DNA of 64,000 bases from Pollutimonas sp035515055 (GCA_035515055.1 DATJBV010000037.1:1-64000), one strand, 5' to 3'; numbered from the stretch's first letter, positions 8,501-17,961 are shown. Notes: generated by a model not told the origin, from the sequence alone. Program-made: numbers and translations.

Positions 8501-11500
8501 GGCCGCTGGCGGCGCCCATACCCGGCTTGAGCACTGAGCAACAAATTTTCCTGCGGACAGCGGCCCGCCGCACCTGGCGCTACTTTGCGGACTTTGTGGG
8601 CCCGGACGACAATTGGCTGCCGCCCGACAACTTCCAGGTGTATCCCGCGCCATCGGTCGCCTCGCGCACCTCGCCCACCAATATCGGCATGTCGCTGCTG
8701 GCCAATCTGGCCGCGGTCGATTTTGGTTATGTTACGGTCGGGGAATGCCTGCAACGCATCGACAATACCCTTGCCGCGATGGAAAAGCTGGAACGCTACC
8801 GCGGCCATTTTTTAAACTGGTACGACACGCGCACACTCAAACCGCTCCATCCGCAGTACGTCTCATCGGTGGACAGTGGCAATTTGGCCGGCAGCCTGCT
8901 CACCCTGCAGGCCGGGTTGAACGAGTTGAAAAGTCAGCCTGTGCTGTCGCTCAATGCGCTGCAAGGCCTGCAAGACACCCTGCACGTGTTGGTCGAACAA
9001 TTGCCCGCTACACCGGTTCCCGAATTGGCGAAAGATATCCGCATGCTGCGGGACACCCTGCGCGCCCTCACGCTGGAAGGTCCGCCGCGGACCCTGGCTG
9101 CCGCGGTCAGTGCGCTTGACCAGGTGCATCGGACCGGTGGCGCACTGCTTGCCTGGCTGCCTGCGGATGTCGATGTCGGTGGCGAACTGGTTTACTGGGC
9201 GCGGGCATTCGATCAACAGTACCGTGGGGTTCGCGATGAACTTGGATGCTTGGTGCCCGAGTCTTGGCAGGGGAGCGTGCTTCCGACCCGGATGGAGCTG
9301 GCGGGCGGAAGTGGGGCGGGCGCGCAGGCACAACTCGATCTTATCGACGATCTCATCAATCGTTGCCGCGCTCTGGCGGAGATTGATTTCGAATTTCTCT
9401 ACGATGCCGGTCGCGGGCTCTTGAGCATTGGCTACGACGTCGGCGAAAGGCGCCGCGATCCCGCTTGCTACGACCTCCTGGCATCGGAAGCGCGCCTGGT
9501 TAGTTTTCTGCTCATCGCACAGGGCCGGGTGCCGCAGAAGCACTGGTTCACGCTGGGCCGCCTGCTGACCAGTCATGGCGGCGCCGTCAGCCTCATTTCA
9601 TGGAGCGGCTCGATGTTTGAATACCTGATGCCGCAGCTAATGATGCCAAGCTATGCCAATACGCTGCTGGACCAGACCTGCAAGGCCGCGGTGTCGCGCC
9701 AGATCGAATACGGCCGGCAACGCGCCGTGCCCTGGGGGATTTCCGAATCGTGCTACAACGCCACCGACATCAACCAGGTCTACCAGTATCAGGCATTCGG
9801 CGTCCCTGGCCTCGGTTTCAAGCGGGGGTTGGGCGACGACCTCGTGATCGCGCCTTACGCGAGCGCGCTGGCGTTAACGGTAATGCCGCGGGAAGCCTGC
9901 CGCAATCTGCAGGCGTTGGCCGAGCAAGGATTTCTCGGCGCCTACGGGTTCTACGAGGCAATCGACTACACGCCCACGCGGGTGCCGCGCGGCAAGCTCC
10001 ATGCCATCGTGCAAACCTTCATGGCGCACCACCAAGGCATGAGTTTGATGGCGTTTGCGCATGTGTTGTTCGACCAGCCTATGCAGCGCCGCTTCATGTC
10101 CGACCCGTTCGTGCGGGCGACCGAATTGCTGCTGCAGGAGCGGGTGCCAAAGAAGGGGCCAACACTGCACCCGCACGCGGCGGAAGTCAGCGCCGCCGCC
10201 CGCGCGCCCGGCACGGATGTCGGTGCAACCATGCGCGTGTTCACCGACCCCAACACCCGATTGCCCGAAGTCCACCTGCTGTCGAACGGCAACTATCATG
10301 TCATGGCGACCCATGCCGGGGGCAGCGCCAGCCGCTGGCGCAACCTCGCCGTCACCCGCTGGCGCGAGGACGCCACTTCTGATAGCTGGGGTACCTTCAT
10401 TTACCTGCGCGACCGCGACAACGGAGAATACTGGTCGGCTGCGTATCAGCCGACCCTGCGCCGGGCCGATTACTACGAAGCGATTTTCGTGCAGGCGCGC
10501 GCAGAATACCGACGGCGCGACTACGCGATCGAAGCGCACACAGAAATCAGCGTGTCTCCGGAAGACAATGTCGAAATCCGTCGCGTCACGCTCACCAATC
10601 AGTCGTCGCGCACCCGTCGAATCGAAGTGACAAGTTATGCGGAAGTGGTGCTGGCGCCGCTCAACGCCGACTTGGCACATCGCGCATTCAGCAATTTGTT
10701 TGTACAGACCGAAATTTTGTCCGCACAGCAGGCAATCACTTGCACTCGACGCCCCCGTACTCCGGGCGAAGAAGTGCCGTGGATGTTTCACTTGCTTGCC
10801 GCACCGGGCGCGATGGCCGACGAGTGGTCCTTCGAGACCGACCGCGCCCGATTCATCGGGCGCGGTCGCACGGCGGCCAACCCGGTGTCGCTGGACAGGG
10901 CAGAGCGCCCGTCGACGTTGTCGAACACGCAGGGGTCGGTGCTGGATCCCTGCGTGGCGATCCGCGGCACCCTGACCCTGTCCCCCGATGAATCGGCGAG
11001 CGTGCAGATAATTTCCGGGGTGGCGGATACGCGTGAGGCGGCTCTGGCCCTGCTCGAGAAATATTGCGACCGCCATATCGTTGAGCGCGCGTTCGAGATG
11101 GCGTGGTTCCAGAGCCAGGAGGTGCTGCGCCACATCAATGCAACCGAAGCCGATGCCCAAATTTTTGGCCGCCTGGCCAATTCCGTCATTTACGGCAATG
11201 CCCTGCGCCGCGCGGCACCGGGTATTATTGCCCGCAACCAGCTGGGGCAGTCCGGCTTGTGGCGCTTTGCCATCTCGGGCGATCTGCCCATCGTCCTGCT
11301 CCACATCGGCGACATTGACCGCATCGGCCTGGTCAAGCAGGTGCTCCAGGCGCACGCCTTTTGGCGCATGAAGGGCCTGGCCGCCGACCTGGTGATCATC
11401 AACGAGGATTTCTCCGGCTATCGCGCGGTGCTGCACGACCTGATCATGGGACTGATCAATACGGGTCCCGACGCGCAATTGATGGACAAACCGGGCGGTG

Positions 11501-14109
11501 TCTTCGTGCGCCGTGTAGAAGAGCTTTCCGAGGACGAGCGGGTGTTGCTGCAGACGGTCGCCCGCCTCGTCTTAAGCGACACCGCCGAGACCCTGATCGA
11601 GCAGGTGGAGCGCCGCGTGCCGGCAGAGCGGGCGCGGGACCGCTTGGAACCTGCGCTGCAGGCGTTCGTCGAGCCGGTGTATCCGCTGGCGGAGCGTGAA
11701 CGAATTTTCAGCAACGGCCTTGGCGGGTTTACGCCGGACGGGCACGAATACGTCGTCACCCTCGAGCCCGGCCAGACCACGCCAGCGCCATGGGTCAACG
11801 TGATTGCCAGCCCGCACATCGGCACGGTCGTGAGCGAGAGCGGCAGCGCGTACACCTGGGTGGGAAACGCCCATGAGTTTCGGCTGACCACCTGGCACAA
11901 CGACCCGCTCACCGATGCCAGCGGCGAGGCATTCTACATCCGTGATGAGGAAACAGGGGCGTTCTGGTCGCCAACGCCGTTGCCTGCTCGCGGCAAATCG
12001 GGGTATGTATGTCGGCACGGCTTCGGCTACAGTGTGTTCGAGCACTACGAGGCCGGCATCGCCTCGGAACTGTCCACCTACGTCGCCATGGACGCCCCGG
12101 TGAAATTCGTGGTGGTCAAGCTGCACAACCAGTCGAAGCGCGCGCGCAGCCTCTCGCTCACTGGGTACTGGGAGCTGGTGCTCGGCGAGTGGCGCCACGC
12201 CAACATGATGCATATCGTAACCGAAGTGGATCCGCATAGCGGCGCACTGTTTGCACGCAATGCCTATGGGCGTGAATGCGCCAACCGGGTGGTGTTTGCC
12301 CATGCCAGTGAACGTGAGCGGTCAATCAGCGCAAGCCGCTCCGAGTTTATCGGCCGCAACGGTTCGCTCGTCAGCCCCGAGGCGATGCGCAGGAAGCGTC
12401 TATCGGGCAGGACTGGGGCCGGCCTGGATCCGTGCGCCGCGATCCAGACTCGGGTCGAGCTCGATGCGGGCCAGGTACGCGAGATCGTATTCATCTTCGG
12501 CGCGGCCGGGAGCGCCGACGAAGCAAGCAGTTTCATCCAGCAATTCGGCTGGCCCGTGGGCGCGCGACAGGCGCTGGAGGCAGTATGGGAACATTGGAAC
12601 CGCACGCTGGGCGCAGTCAATGTCGACACGCCGGACATGACGCTGAACGTGCTGGCCAATGGTTGGCTGGTTTACCAAGTCGTGTCGTGCAGGCTGTGGG
12701 GGCGCAGTGGATACTACCAGTCGGGCGGCGCTTACGGTTTCCGCGACCAACTTCAAGACACGATGGCGCTGATCCATGCGGCGCCATGGCTAGCCCGCGA
12801 GCAGTTGGTCCGGCACGCCGGTCGCCAGTTCCCCAAGGGCGACGTGCAGCATTGGTGGCACCCCCCCAATGGACAGGGCGTGCGCACTCATTTTTCGGAT
12901 GACTACCTCTGGCTGCCGTATGCCACCTGCCGCTATGTTCGGGCGACCGGCGATACCGGCGTGCTGGACGAGTCCATCCATTTCCTGGAAGGACGCGAGT
13001 TGTATGCGGAGGAAGAGGCCTATTATGATCAGCCGCAGCGTTCGCCCGAGGCGGCCAGCCTGTACGAGCACTGCGCGCGTGCAATCAAGCACGGCCTGCG
13101 GTTAGGCGCCCACGATTTGCCGCTGATAGGTTGCGGTGACTGGAACGACGGCATGAATCTCGTTGGGAAGGAGGGTCGTGGCGAGAGTGTGTGGCTGGCC
13201 TGGTTCCTCGTCGAGAATCTCGAGCAGTTCGCTGGCCTGGCGCGCGACCGCAACGATCTGGAATTTGCCGAGTTGTGCAGCGCCCAGTCGGCACAATTAC
13301 GCAGCAGCATTGAAACCCACGCCTGGGATGGCGCCTGGTATCGGCGCGCGTTTTTCGACGACGGCACTCCGTTGGGTTCGGCCAGTAACGATGAATGCCA
13401 GATAGATTCGATCAGCCAGAGCTGGGCCGTTATCGCGAAAGGAAGCGACGCGCTCCGGACGCGCCAGGCGATGATGGCGGTGGACCAGCGCCTGGTGCGG
13501 CGCGACAAGCAAATCATCCAACTGCTCGACCCGCCATTCGATAAATCAGACCTGGAGCCCGGCTACATCAAAGGCTACATCCCCGGCGTGCGCGAGAACG
13601 GCGGTCAATACACTCATGCCGCTATCTGGACCACGATGGCATTTGCCATGCTGGGCGATACTGAACGCGCATGGGAATACTTCGCCATGCTCAATCCTGT
13701 CAATCACGGGAGCACGGCTGAATCCATCGAACGCTATAAGGTGGAGCCCTACGTCATGTGTGCCGACATCTATGGCGTGGCGCCGCACACCGGCCGCGGC
13801 GGCTGGACCTGGTACACCGGGGCTGCGGGCTGGATGTACCAGTTGACCGTGGAAACCCTTCTGGGGCTGCGGCTGGAAGTGGATCACTTGCGGCTTGCGC
13901 CCCGCGTTCCCGCGCATTGGGGCGCCTACAAAATCCACTACCGCTTTCGCGACACCGTCTACCACATCACCGTCATGCGTGTCGGCGTGTCATCAGGGCA
14001 GGTGACCCGCGTGACGGTGGACGGAAACGAGCGTCCCGACCTACGCATTCCGCTGAACGACGACCACGGGGAGCACTTTGTCGACGTGGAACTGGGCGCA
14101 AACACATGA
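5569..14109 (+). CDS. ndvB: Cyclic beta-1,2-glucan synthase
   Basis: A 2,846-residue inner-membrane enzyme that polymerises UDP-glucose into beta-1,2-glucan, trims it and closes the ring for the periplasm. Order of parts: N-terminal helical region; membrane segments about 391-450; GT84 core with DTD (608-610) and RRHRWIRGDW (753-762); more membrane segments about 804-980; glycoamylase-like region about 1280-1490; two GT36/GH94-type beta-sandwich segments; and GH94 phosphorylase domain with HPPNGQG near 2431 and catalytic GDWNDG at 2523-2528. The length is normal for NdvB/Cgs (about 2,800). The listed TTG start has GGAG only three bases away, and the frame is open back to 5383 without ATG or GTG, so the true N-terminus may lie upstream. 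Cyclic glucans serve osmotic adaptation and host interaction. Confidence 0.92.
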   Translation: MRAELFSIEQLKRHAVTLAGQHRIDRRPGADRLLPRLAENTRVLLAAYDIVTAVATTGQRIVPTEAWLLDNFYLVEQQFSLARRHLPRGYSQQLPRLADGLSTGFPRIYDLALELISHMDGRVDSDNVTQFIAAYQTVEPLKLGELWAFPIMLRLALLENLRRFGVRIAQRCEERNAAIKWADRMLAAAERDPRRLIQLLADFAHADVPLTAPFVEEFYNRLQAQGPSMAFVQTWVEQKLLEQGVTATELSDAAGRTDASNQISIANSIGSLRFIGAMDWKNFVESLSVIEKILGEDPSGIYAHQDFATRDRYRSVIEQVARGGTCDEMAVARQAIVLAKAVFAQRGGHERSAHVGYYLIDRGRPHLERAVGCRLSLKTRLKRVGRHVRLPLYLGPILLLTLLMTAGVLYAFVGFAPYDWRYWFFAIMGMIGASALAIALVNLAVTLFVPPRVLPRLDFSQGIPAVHRSMVIVPTLLSSRPEIDNLFEALEIRYLGNRDPNLYFALLTDFCDAHQETLPSDAGLLAHAQAAVQALNETYRDDRPCVFYLFHRPRLWNPVEQVWMGYERKRGKLEQFNARLRGDARTAFSDIVGDQAILDSIRYVITLDTDTQLPRDAARALVGNLAHPLNRPIYDAAKGRIVEGYAILQPRASISLTSAGQSRFTKLFAGDAGLDPYTREVSDVYQDVFGEGSFVGKGIYDVDAFRQAVDGRFPENLILSHDLLESGYARSALVTDIDLIEDHPASVTIESSRRHRWIRGDWQLAGWLLPRVPGPPGADGATSTRQANPLSVLSLWKIFDNLRRSLVAPALLALLVGGWLVGPGPVWMWPLFVVAVVFLPSLLSTLIELIRKPEERDWLVHLSLTGRSAGRPIALAFLALAFLPYDTWIALGAILRSGARMPFTRRGLLLWQLPDYARRNACRSLADFFREMGIAPTLAVGLGIALAMAGSRPASWLAAAPVLVLWLASPVVGWWISRPLAAPIPGLSTEQQIFLRTAARRTWRYFADFVGPDDNWLPPDNFQVYPAPSVASRTSPTNIGMSLLANLAAVDFGYVTVGECLQRIDNTLAAMEKLERYRGHFLNWYDTRTLKPLHPQYVSSVDSGNLAGSLLTLQAGLNELKSQPVLSLNALQGLQDTLHVLVEQLPATPVPELAKDIRMLRDTLRALTLEGPPRTLAAAVSALDQVHRTGGALLAWLPADVDVGGELVYWARAFDQQYRGVRDELGCLVPESWQGSVLPTRMELAGGSGAGAQAQLDLIDDLINRCRALAEIDFEFLYDAGRGLLSIGYDVGERRRDPACYDLLASEARLVSFLLIAQGRVPQKHWFTLGRLLTSHGGAVSLISWSGSMFEYLMPQLMMPSYANTLLDQTCKAAVSRQIEYGRQRAVPWGISESCYNATDINQVYQYQAFGVPGLGFKRGLGDDLVIAPYASALALTVMPREACRNLQALAEQGFLGAYGFYEAIDYTPTRVPRGKLHAIVQTFMAHHQGMSLMAFAHVLFDQPMQRRFMSDPFVRATELLLQERVPKKGPTLHPHAAEVSAAARAPGTDVGATMRVFTDPNTRLPEVHLLSNGNYHVMATHAGGSASRWRNLAVTRWREDATSDSWGTFIYLRDRDNGEYWSAAYQPTLRRADYYEAIFVQARAEYRRRDYAIEAHTEISVSPEDNVEIRRVTLTNQSSRTRRIEVTSYAEVVLAPLNADLAHRAFSNLFVQTEILSAQQAITCTRRPRTPGEEVPWMFHLLAAPGAMADEWSFETDRARFIGRGRTAANPVSLDRAERPSTLSNTQGSVLDPCVAIRGTLTLSPDESASVQIISGVADTREAALALLEKYCDRHIVERAFEMAWFQSQEVLRHINATEADAQIFGRLANSVIYGNALRRAAPGIIARNQLGQSGLWRFAISGDLPIVLLHIGDIDRIGLVKQVLQAHAFWRMKGLAADLVIINEDFSGYRAVLHDLIMGLINTGPDAQLMDKPGGVFVRRVEELSEDERVLLQTVARLVLSDTAETLIEQVERRVPAERARDRLEPALQAFVEPVYPLAERERIFSNGLGGFTPDGHEYVVTLEPGQTTPAPWVNVIASPHIGTVVSESGSAYTWVGNAHEFRLTTWHNDPLTDASGEAFYIRDEETGAFWSPTPLPARGKSGYVCRHGFGYSVFEHYEAGIASELSTYVAMDAPVKFVVVKLHNQSKRARSLSLTGYWELVLGEWRHANMMHIVTEVDPHSGALFARNAYGRECANRVVFAHASERERSISASRSEFIGRNGSLVSPEAMRRKRLSGRTGAGLDPCAAIQTRVELDAGQVREIVFIFGAAGSADEASSFIQQFGWPVGARQALEAVWEHWNRTLGAVNVDTPDMTLNVLANGWLVYQVVSCRLWGRSGYYQSGGAYGFRDQLQDTMALIHAAPWLAREQLVRHAGRQFPKGDVQHWWHPPNGQGVRTHFSDDYLWLPYATCRYVRATGDTGVLDESIHFLEGRELYAEEEAYYDQPQRSPEAASLYEHCARAIKHGLRLGAHDLPLIGCGDWNDGMNLVGKEGRGESVWLAWFLVENLEQFAGLARDRNDLEFAELCSAQSAQLRSSIETHAWDGAWYRRAFFDDGTPLGSASNDECQIDSISQSWAVIAKGSDALRTRQAMMAVDQRLVRRDKQIIQLLDPPFDKSDLEPGYIKGYIPGVRENGGQYTHAAIWTTMAFAMLGDTERAWEYFAMLNPVNHGSTAESIERYKVEPYVMCADIYGVAPHTGRGGWTWYTGAAGWMYQLTVETLLGLRLEVDHLRLAPRVPAHWGAYKIHYRFRDTVYHITVMRVGVSSGQVTRVTVDGNERPDLRIPLNDDHGEHFVDVELGANT

Positions 14110-14873
14110 CCACCACCGACCACCCGGCGAACATTCCCGCGACGCTACCGGTTCATATAGGGTGCGCGGGCTGGGGGCTGTCTTCCGCAGTGGCCTCCCG
14201 ATTCCCAACCGAGGGAAGTCATCTTGAGCGGTATGCCCAGGTATTTTCGGCCGTGGAAATCAACTCGTCGTTCTATCGTGCGCATCAGCCCAAAACCTAT
14301 GCGCGATGGGCGGCGAGCGTACCCGATGCATTCCGTTTCAGCGTCAAGATTCCACGAACCGTCTCGCACGGACTTCGGATGCGTGAAGCCGACGATGCCA
14401 TATGCCTATTCGTGGACCAGGTCGCCGCACTGGGCGATAAGCTCGGGTGCCTGCTGCTGCAGCTTCCCCCCAGCCTGGGCCTTGATCAGGCAGAGGCGCG
14501 AAGCTTCTTTTCCACGTTGCGTCGGTTCACGAGTGCGCGAGTCGCATGCGAGCCGCGTCATGCGAGCTGGTTCACCCCGGCGGCTGCGGAGCTGATGAGG
14601 GACGAAGGTATCGCCTGCGTCCATGCGCACCCGCTGCCGTCACCGGGCGTCGAGCCGTCAGGCGATTCGCACACCCTGTATATCCGCTTGCATGGCGCAC
14701 CTCGTATTTACTATTCCGCGTATAGCGATGCATTCATCGGCGCTGTAGCCGCGCGGATCGCCGATGCTCGCCGGTCGAACCGCCGGGTTTGGTGTATCTT
14801 CGACAATACGGCGCGCGGGCAGGCCATCCCTAATGCGCTGACGTTGATGGAAAGGCTTGAGGCGCCCGGTTAA
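14106..14873 (+). CDS. DUF72 (YecE-like) protein
   Basis: 255 residues. ATG overlaps the synthase stop in an ATGA junction, so translation is probably coupled. The TIM-barrel DUF72 pattern is clear: HIGCAGWGL near the start, FSAVEINSSFYRA, ARWAASVPDAFRFSVKIPR, LLLQLPPSL, ACEPRHASWF, and LYIRLHGAPRIYYSAYSD. The biochemical role of DUF72/YecE proteins is unsettled. Coupling to a glucan synthase hints at carbohydrate-related work but proves nothing. It meets a second DUF72 gene tail to tail with a nine-base gap; the two are divergent paralogues, not a recent duplication. Confidence 0.85.
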   Translation: MTTTDHPANIPATLPVHIGCAGWGLSSAVASRFPTEGSHLERYAQVFSAVEINSSFYRAHQPKTYARWAASVPDAFRFSVKIPRTVSHGLRMREADDAICLFVDQVAALGDKLGCLLLQLPPSLGLDQAEARSFFSTLRRFTSARVACEPRHASWFTPAAAELMRDEGIACVHAHPLPSPGVEPSGDSHTLYIRLHGAPRIYYSAYSDAFIGAVAARIADARRSNRRVWCIFDNTARGQAIPNALTLMERLEAPG

Positions 14874-14882
14874 GGCATGCGT

Positions 14883-15701
14883 CTATGCACGGCCGAGGCG
14901 CAATTTTTCGCTCAATGACATCGCCGCGCTCGGGTTGGAAACCTTGTTCCCGCCGATCACATACATAAAAACATCGCGCGTTCCGGTATCTGGCAGGGCG
15001 GGTGCAAGCCGGTCCAGATTATCCGGCGTTGCCCCTTTGGCCCAAATAGTTGCCCGCTTCGCCCAAAGCTTCAGCGTGGCCTCGGGATAGCCAAGCGGTT
15101 CGTTCGGCTGCGTGCCCATCAGCCGGATGTAAACGAACGGCGCGGTGGTGTCCGGAATGAACGGGTGCTCCGAGTCGGCGCCCATCACCACGGCGACGCC
15201 ATACTGCCGGGCGAGGGCGACAAATTCAGGCGTTCGAAAGCTATCGTGGCGGACCTCGACGGCGTGCCGCAGGGCCAGGCCATTGACATTTCGTGGGAGT
15301 AATTTAAGAAAGCTTTCGAAATCGGCACGATCGAAAACTTTGCCTGGCATGAACTGCCAGTTTATCGGACCGAGTTTGTGTTTCAGCTCTGTCAGGCCGC
15401 CAGTGAGAAACCGCTCGACCGTTGTTCCTGCGTCGGCCAGCACCTTGCGCTGGGTCGCATAGCGCGGGGCCTTTACAGCAAACATAAAGGTATCCGGCGT
15501 ATCTTCGTACCATTTGGCGAAGCTTTCCGGTTTCTGGGCGCCATAGTATGTACTGTTGATCTCGATTGAGGTGAGGTGCCGGCTGGCGTACTCCAGTTCA
15601 CGTTTTTGAGGATGCCCTTCGGGGTAGAAGGTGCCTCGCCATGGTTCATAGGTCCATCCGCCTATGCCGACCCGTATAATGCCGCCGCCTTTCTTGCCCA
15701 T
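14883..15701 (-). CDS. DUF72 (YecE-like) protein, second copy
   Basis: 272 residues from MGKKGGGIIRVGIGGW. It shows the same family marks as its neighbour (IEINSTYYGAQKPESFAKW, FMFAVKAPRY, FVYIRLMGT) but in a different subgroup: it has the FYPEGHPQKRELEYASRHL segment typical of the longer DUF72 proteins and ends MYVIGGNKVSNPSAAMSL. It is leftward, convergent with the first DUF72 gene, and starts 14 bases downstream of the ribokinase-family gene on the same strand, so it may be the last gene of that leftward unit. Function is unknown. Confidence 0.85.
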   Translation of the reverse strand: MGKKGGGIIRVGIGGWTYEPWRGTFYPEGHPQKRELEYASRHLTSIEINSTYYGAQKPESFAKWYEDTPDTFMFAVKAPRYATQRKVLADAGTTVERFLTGGLTELKHKLGPINWQFMPGKVFDRADFESFLKLLPRNVNGLALRHAVEVRHDSFRTPEFVALARQYGVAVVMGADSEHPFIPDTTAPFVYIRLMGTQPNEPLGYPEATLKLWAKRATIWAKGATPDNLDRLAPALPDTGTRDVFMYVIGGNKVSNPSAAMSLSEKLRLGRA

Positions 15702-15715
15702 AAGAATGCTCCTTG

Positions 15716-16669
15716 CTAGGGCTTCGTTTCGAGGCCGGGACCGCCGGCCATTGCCGCATCGATCTCGGCAAGGGTAGGCATGGATACGGCGGCGCCGTGG
15801 CGGGTGACTGAAATTCCGGCTAATGCGGAAGCGAAGTGCATGGCGTTCCGCACGGTAAGGCCGCGTGCCAGTCCGGCAGCGAACCCGCCGGTAAATCCGT
15901 CGCCGGCACCCGTCGTATCGACGCAGCGACCCGCGTTCACCGCGGGCGTCAAATACACCTCATCCGTATTGCACAGCAGCGCGCCTTTTTCTCCCAAGGT
16001 AATGATGACGTTGGCCGCGCCTTTCGATAGCAGGACGCGGGCGGCGGCCTGAGCGCTTTCGATCGATTCCACCTCGATGCCCGACAAAAGGCTTGCTTCG
16101 GTTTCATTCGGCATGACGTAGTCGCACAGTTGGAAGATGCTGTCGGGCAGGACGGTGGCCGGCGCCGGGTTGAGTATGGCCACCACGCCGTTTTCATGGG
16201 CAATCTGAAGGCCGCGGGCGGCGACATCCACGGGCTGTTCAAGCTGAACGACAAAAACGGCGGAAGCCGCAATGTCGGCAGCCAATGCATCGATGTCGGC
16301 TGTGATCATAAGCCGCGATGCGCCGGGATACACGAAGATGCTGTTGTGGCCGGTACGCGTATCGACGAAGATCCCGGCGGCGCCGGTCACTTCATTGTCG
16401 ACCACGCGGACCTTGCTGTGGATGCCCTCGTCGCGCCAGAGCGCGACGGCATCATCGCCGAAGGCATCGTTGCCAATCAGCGAAAAAAAGCTTACCTTGG
16501 CGCCCGCGCGGGCGGCGGCAATGGCCTGATTCGAGCCTTTGCCGCCGTGGCTGCGCATAAAGCCGTCTGCCGTAACGGTTTCTCCGGGCGCCGGCATTCG
16601 GCGACCGGAGAAGACCAGGTCCGCGGCATAAATACCCGCGACGAAGATGCCGGAGCGCCCGGTTACCAT
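15716..16669 (-). CDS. rbsK: Ribokinase/PfkB-family sugar kinase
   Basis: 317 residues counted from ATG 16669, which has GGAAG eight bases upstream. A TTG at 16696 would add nine residues and overlap the preceding gene. Family marks: GGKGSNQAIAAARAG (first PfkB signature), a substrate-lid region, and DTTGAGDGFTGGFAAGL with the catalytic Asp of the second signature. It would phosphorylate a sugar or sugar-like substrate with ATP in the cytoplasm. Ribose is the default guess for this subgroup, but the operon carries an amino-acid-type ABC importer and a hydroxyacid dehydrogenase instead of an rbsACB importer, so the true substrate may differ. Confidence 0.8.
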   Translation of the reverse strand: MVTGRSGIFVAGIYAADLVFSGRRMPAPGETVTADGFMRSHGGKGSNQAIAAARAGAKVSFFSLIGNDAFGDDAVALWRDEGIHSKVRVVDNEVTGAAGIFVDTRTGHNSIFVYPGASRLMITADIDALAADIAASAVFVVQLEQPVDVAARGLQIAHENGVVAILNPAPATVLPDSIFQLCDYVMPNETEASLLSGIEVESIESAQAAARVLLSKGAANVIITLGEKGALLCNTDEVYLTPAVNAGRCVDTTGAGDGFTGGFAAGLARGLTVRNAMHFASALAGISVTRHGAAVSMPTLAEIDAAMAGGPGLETKP

Positions 16670-16685
16670 GGCCGCGGCTTCCGGG

Positions 16686-17132
16686 CTACGAATCAAGTTC
16701 CATCTGATGCAGCTTTTCCACCCGTCGGCGGCAGTCTTCGTCGGTCGAAAACTCCGCCTCGAGATAGGACTCGACCAAATCGTTTGCCAACCAGGGGCCT
16801 ACGATTTGAGCCCCTATGCACATGACGTTGACATCGTCATGCTCCACACATTGATGGGCGGAATGAATGTCGTGGCACACGGCGGCACGGATGCCCCTCA
16901 CCTTGTTGGCGGCGATGCTGGCCCCCACGCCGGTTCCGCATACCATGATGCCCCGGTCAGCGGCGCCGGACTTGATGTTATCGGTAACCGCCCGGGCAAT
17001 GTCCGGGAAGTCCACAGGTTCGTCGGAATGGCTGCCGACATCGTGGACATCATGCCCCAATCGTTTTACCGCCTCTATGATTGAGCCCTTCAAGGACCAT
17101 CCGGCGTGGTCCGAGCCGATGACTATGCGCAT
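16686..17132 (-). CDS. rpiB: RpiB/LacAB-family sugar-phosphate isomerase
   Basis: 148 residues, the usual length for RpiB, with AGGAA before ATG. It begins MRIVIGSDHAG, has DVGSHSDEPVDFPD, and the catalytic Cys65 in MVCGTGVGASIAANK followed by GIRAA. RpiB enzymes interconvert ribose-5-phosphate and ribulose-5-phosphate; close relatives act on allose-6-, galactose-6- or erythrulose-4-phosphate. A primary RpiA is probably encoded elsewhere, so this copy is likely dedicated to the pathway of this operon. It sits between the ABC importer and the sugar kinase genes, 25 bases after the binding-protein gene. Confidence 0.85.
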   Translation of the reverse strand: MRIVIGSDHAGWSLKGSIIEAVKRLGHDVHDVGSHSDEPVDFPDIARAVTDNIKSGAADRGIMVCGTGVGASIAANKVRGIRAAVCHDIHSAHQCVEHDDVNVMCIGAQIVGPWLANDLVESYLEAEFSTDEDCRRRVEKLHQMELDS

Positions 17133-17157
17133 ATCGTTTCCTGAAAAGGTGTTGAGC

Positions 17158-17961
17158 TTACTTTCCGCCGAGCATATTCTTGGGGAGGCCGCTTCCGTAG
17201 TATTTTGTGTGGATGGCGTTCAGCTTGCCATTCGCCAGGTTGGCTTTGACCCAGGCGTTCACTTTTTCCAGCAAGGCCTTCTCGCCTTTTTTTACGCCTA
17301 TGGCGAGATCGAAATTTTGAATAAGGAACAAGGGCTTGAAGTTATCCTTGCCTATCTTCTTATTAATGGCGGCCACCAAGGACTCGGACGTGGCAACCAT
17401 TTGGGCCTGGCCGCTGACGGCGGCGGTGACGAGGGTGGCGTCGTCGTCATAGCGGGCGACGGTGAAGCCGTACTGTGAGGCTTTGGGTGTGAGCGCGGTG
17501 TCTTGCGTGGTGCCGCGCGTGACCGAAACGGTACGGCCTTTCAGCGTCTCGAAACTGGTCACGGGAAGGTTGTCATAGCCTGCGACGACCGATTTCAGCA
17601 CGGCGTAGGGCGTCGAGAAATCGATAACCTCCGCGCGTTGCGGTGTGACCGATAAGGTCGAAACGACGATATCGGCTTTGCCGGTCTGCAGGTTCGGGAT
17701 GCGGGTTGCGCCGGTGGTCTGGACGAGTTCATACGCCACCCCCCAATCCTTGGCCAGCAACTGGCCCACTTCGACGTCGGCGCCGGTCGGCTCCATGGAC
17801 GGACTCATCATGCCAGCGGGGGGAATGCCAAGGTCGGTTGAGATGCGGATTTTTTTATTTTGCATGATGTTTTCGAGGACGTCGGCAGTGGCTGCCTGTA
17901 TGCCGATCCCGAACAGTGCGCAGCCGCACAACAGGTAAGCCATCAAGTTTTTCTTGGTCAT
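17158..17961 (-). CDS. ABC transporter substrate-binding protein, family 3
   Basis: 267 residues from MTKKNLMAYLL, chosen because GGAGA precedes this ATG by about eight bases; an earlier codon at 17988 lacks one. A signal peptide ends near IQAATA, so the mature protein is periplasmic. The fold of the family 3 (SBP_bac_3) type is clear: IRISTDLGIPPAG, ADVEVGQLLAKDW, LQTGKADIVVSTLSVTPQRAEVIDFSTPY, and FDLAIGVKKGE. Family members bind polar amino acids, opines and related small acids. The adjacent dehydrogenase, isomerase and kinase suggest the ligand may not be a standard amino acid. Confidence 0.88.
   Translation of the reverse strand: MTKKNLMAYLLCGCALFGIGIQAATADVLENIMQNKKIRISTDLGIPPAGMMSPSMEPTGADVEVGQLLAKDWGVAYELVQTTGATRIPNLQTGKADIVVSTLSVTPQRAEVIDFSTPYAVLKSVVAGYDNLPVTSFETLKGRTVSVTRGTTQDTALTPKASQYGFTVARYDDDATLVTAAVSGQAQMVATSESLVAAINKKIGKDNFKPLFLIQNFDLAIGVKKGEKALLEKVNAWVKANLANGKLNAIHTKYYGSGLPKNMLGGK

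Noticed and set aside
9874..11478. 534-codon leftward open frame inside the glucan synthase gene
   Set aside because: It is antisense to a frame with conserved synthase motifs throughout. Long antisense frames are usual in GC-rich genes, and its translation shows no family content.
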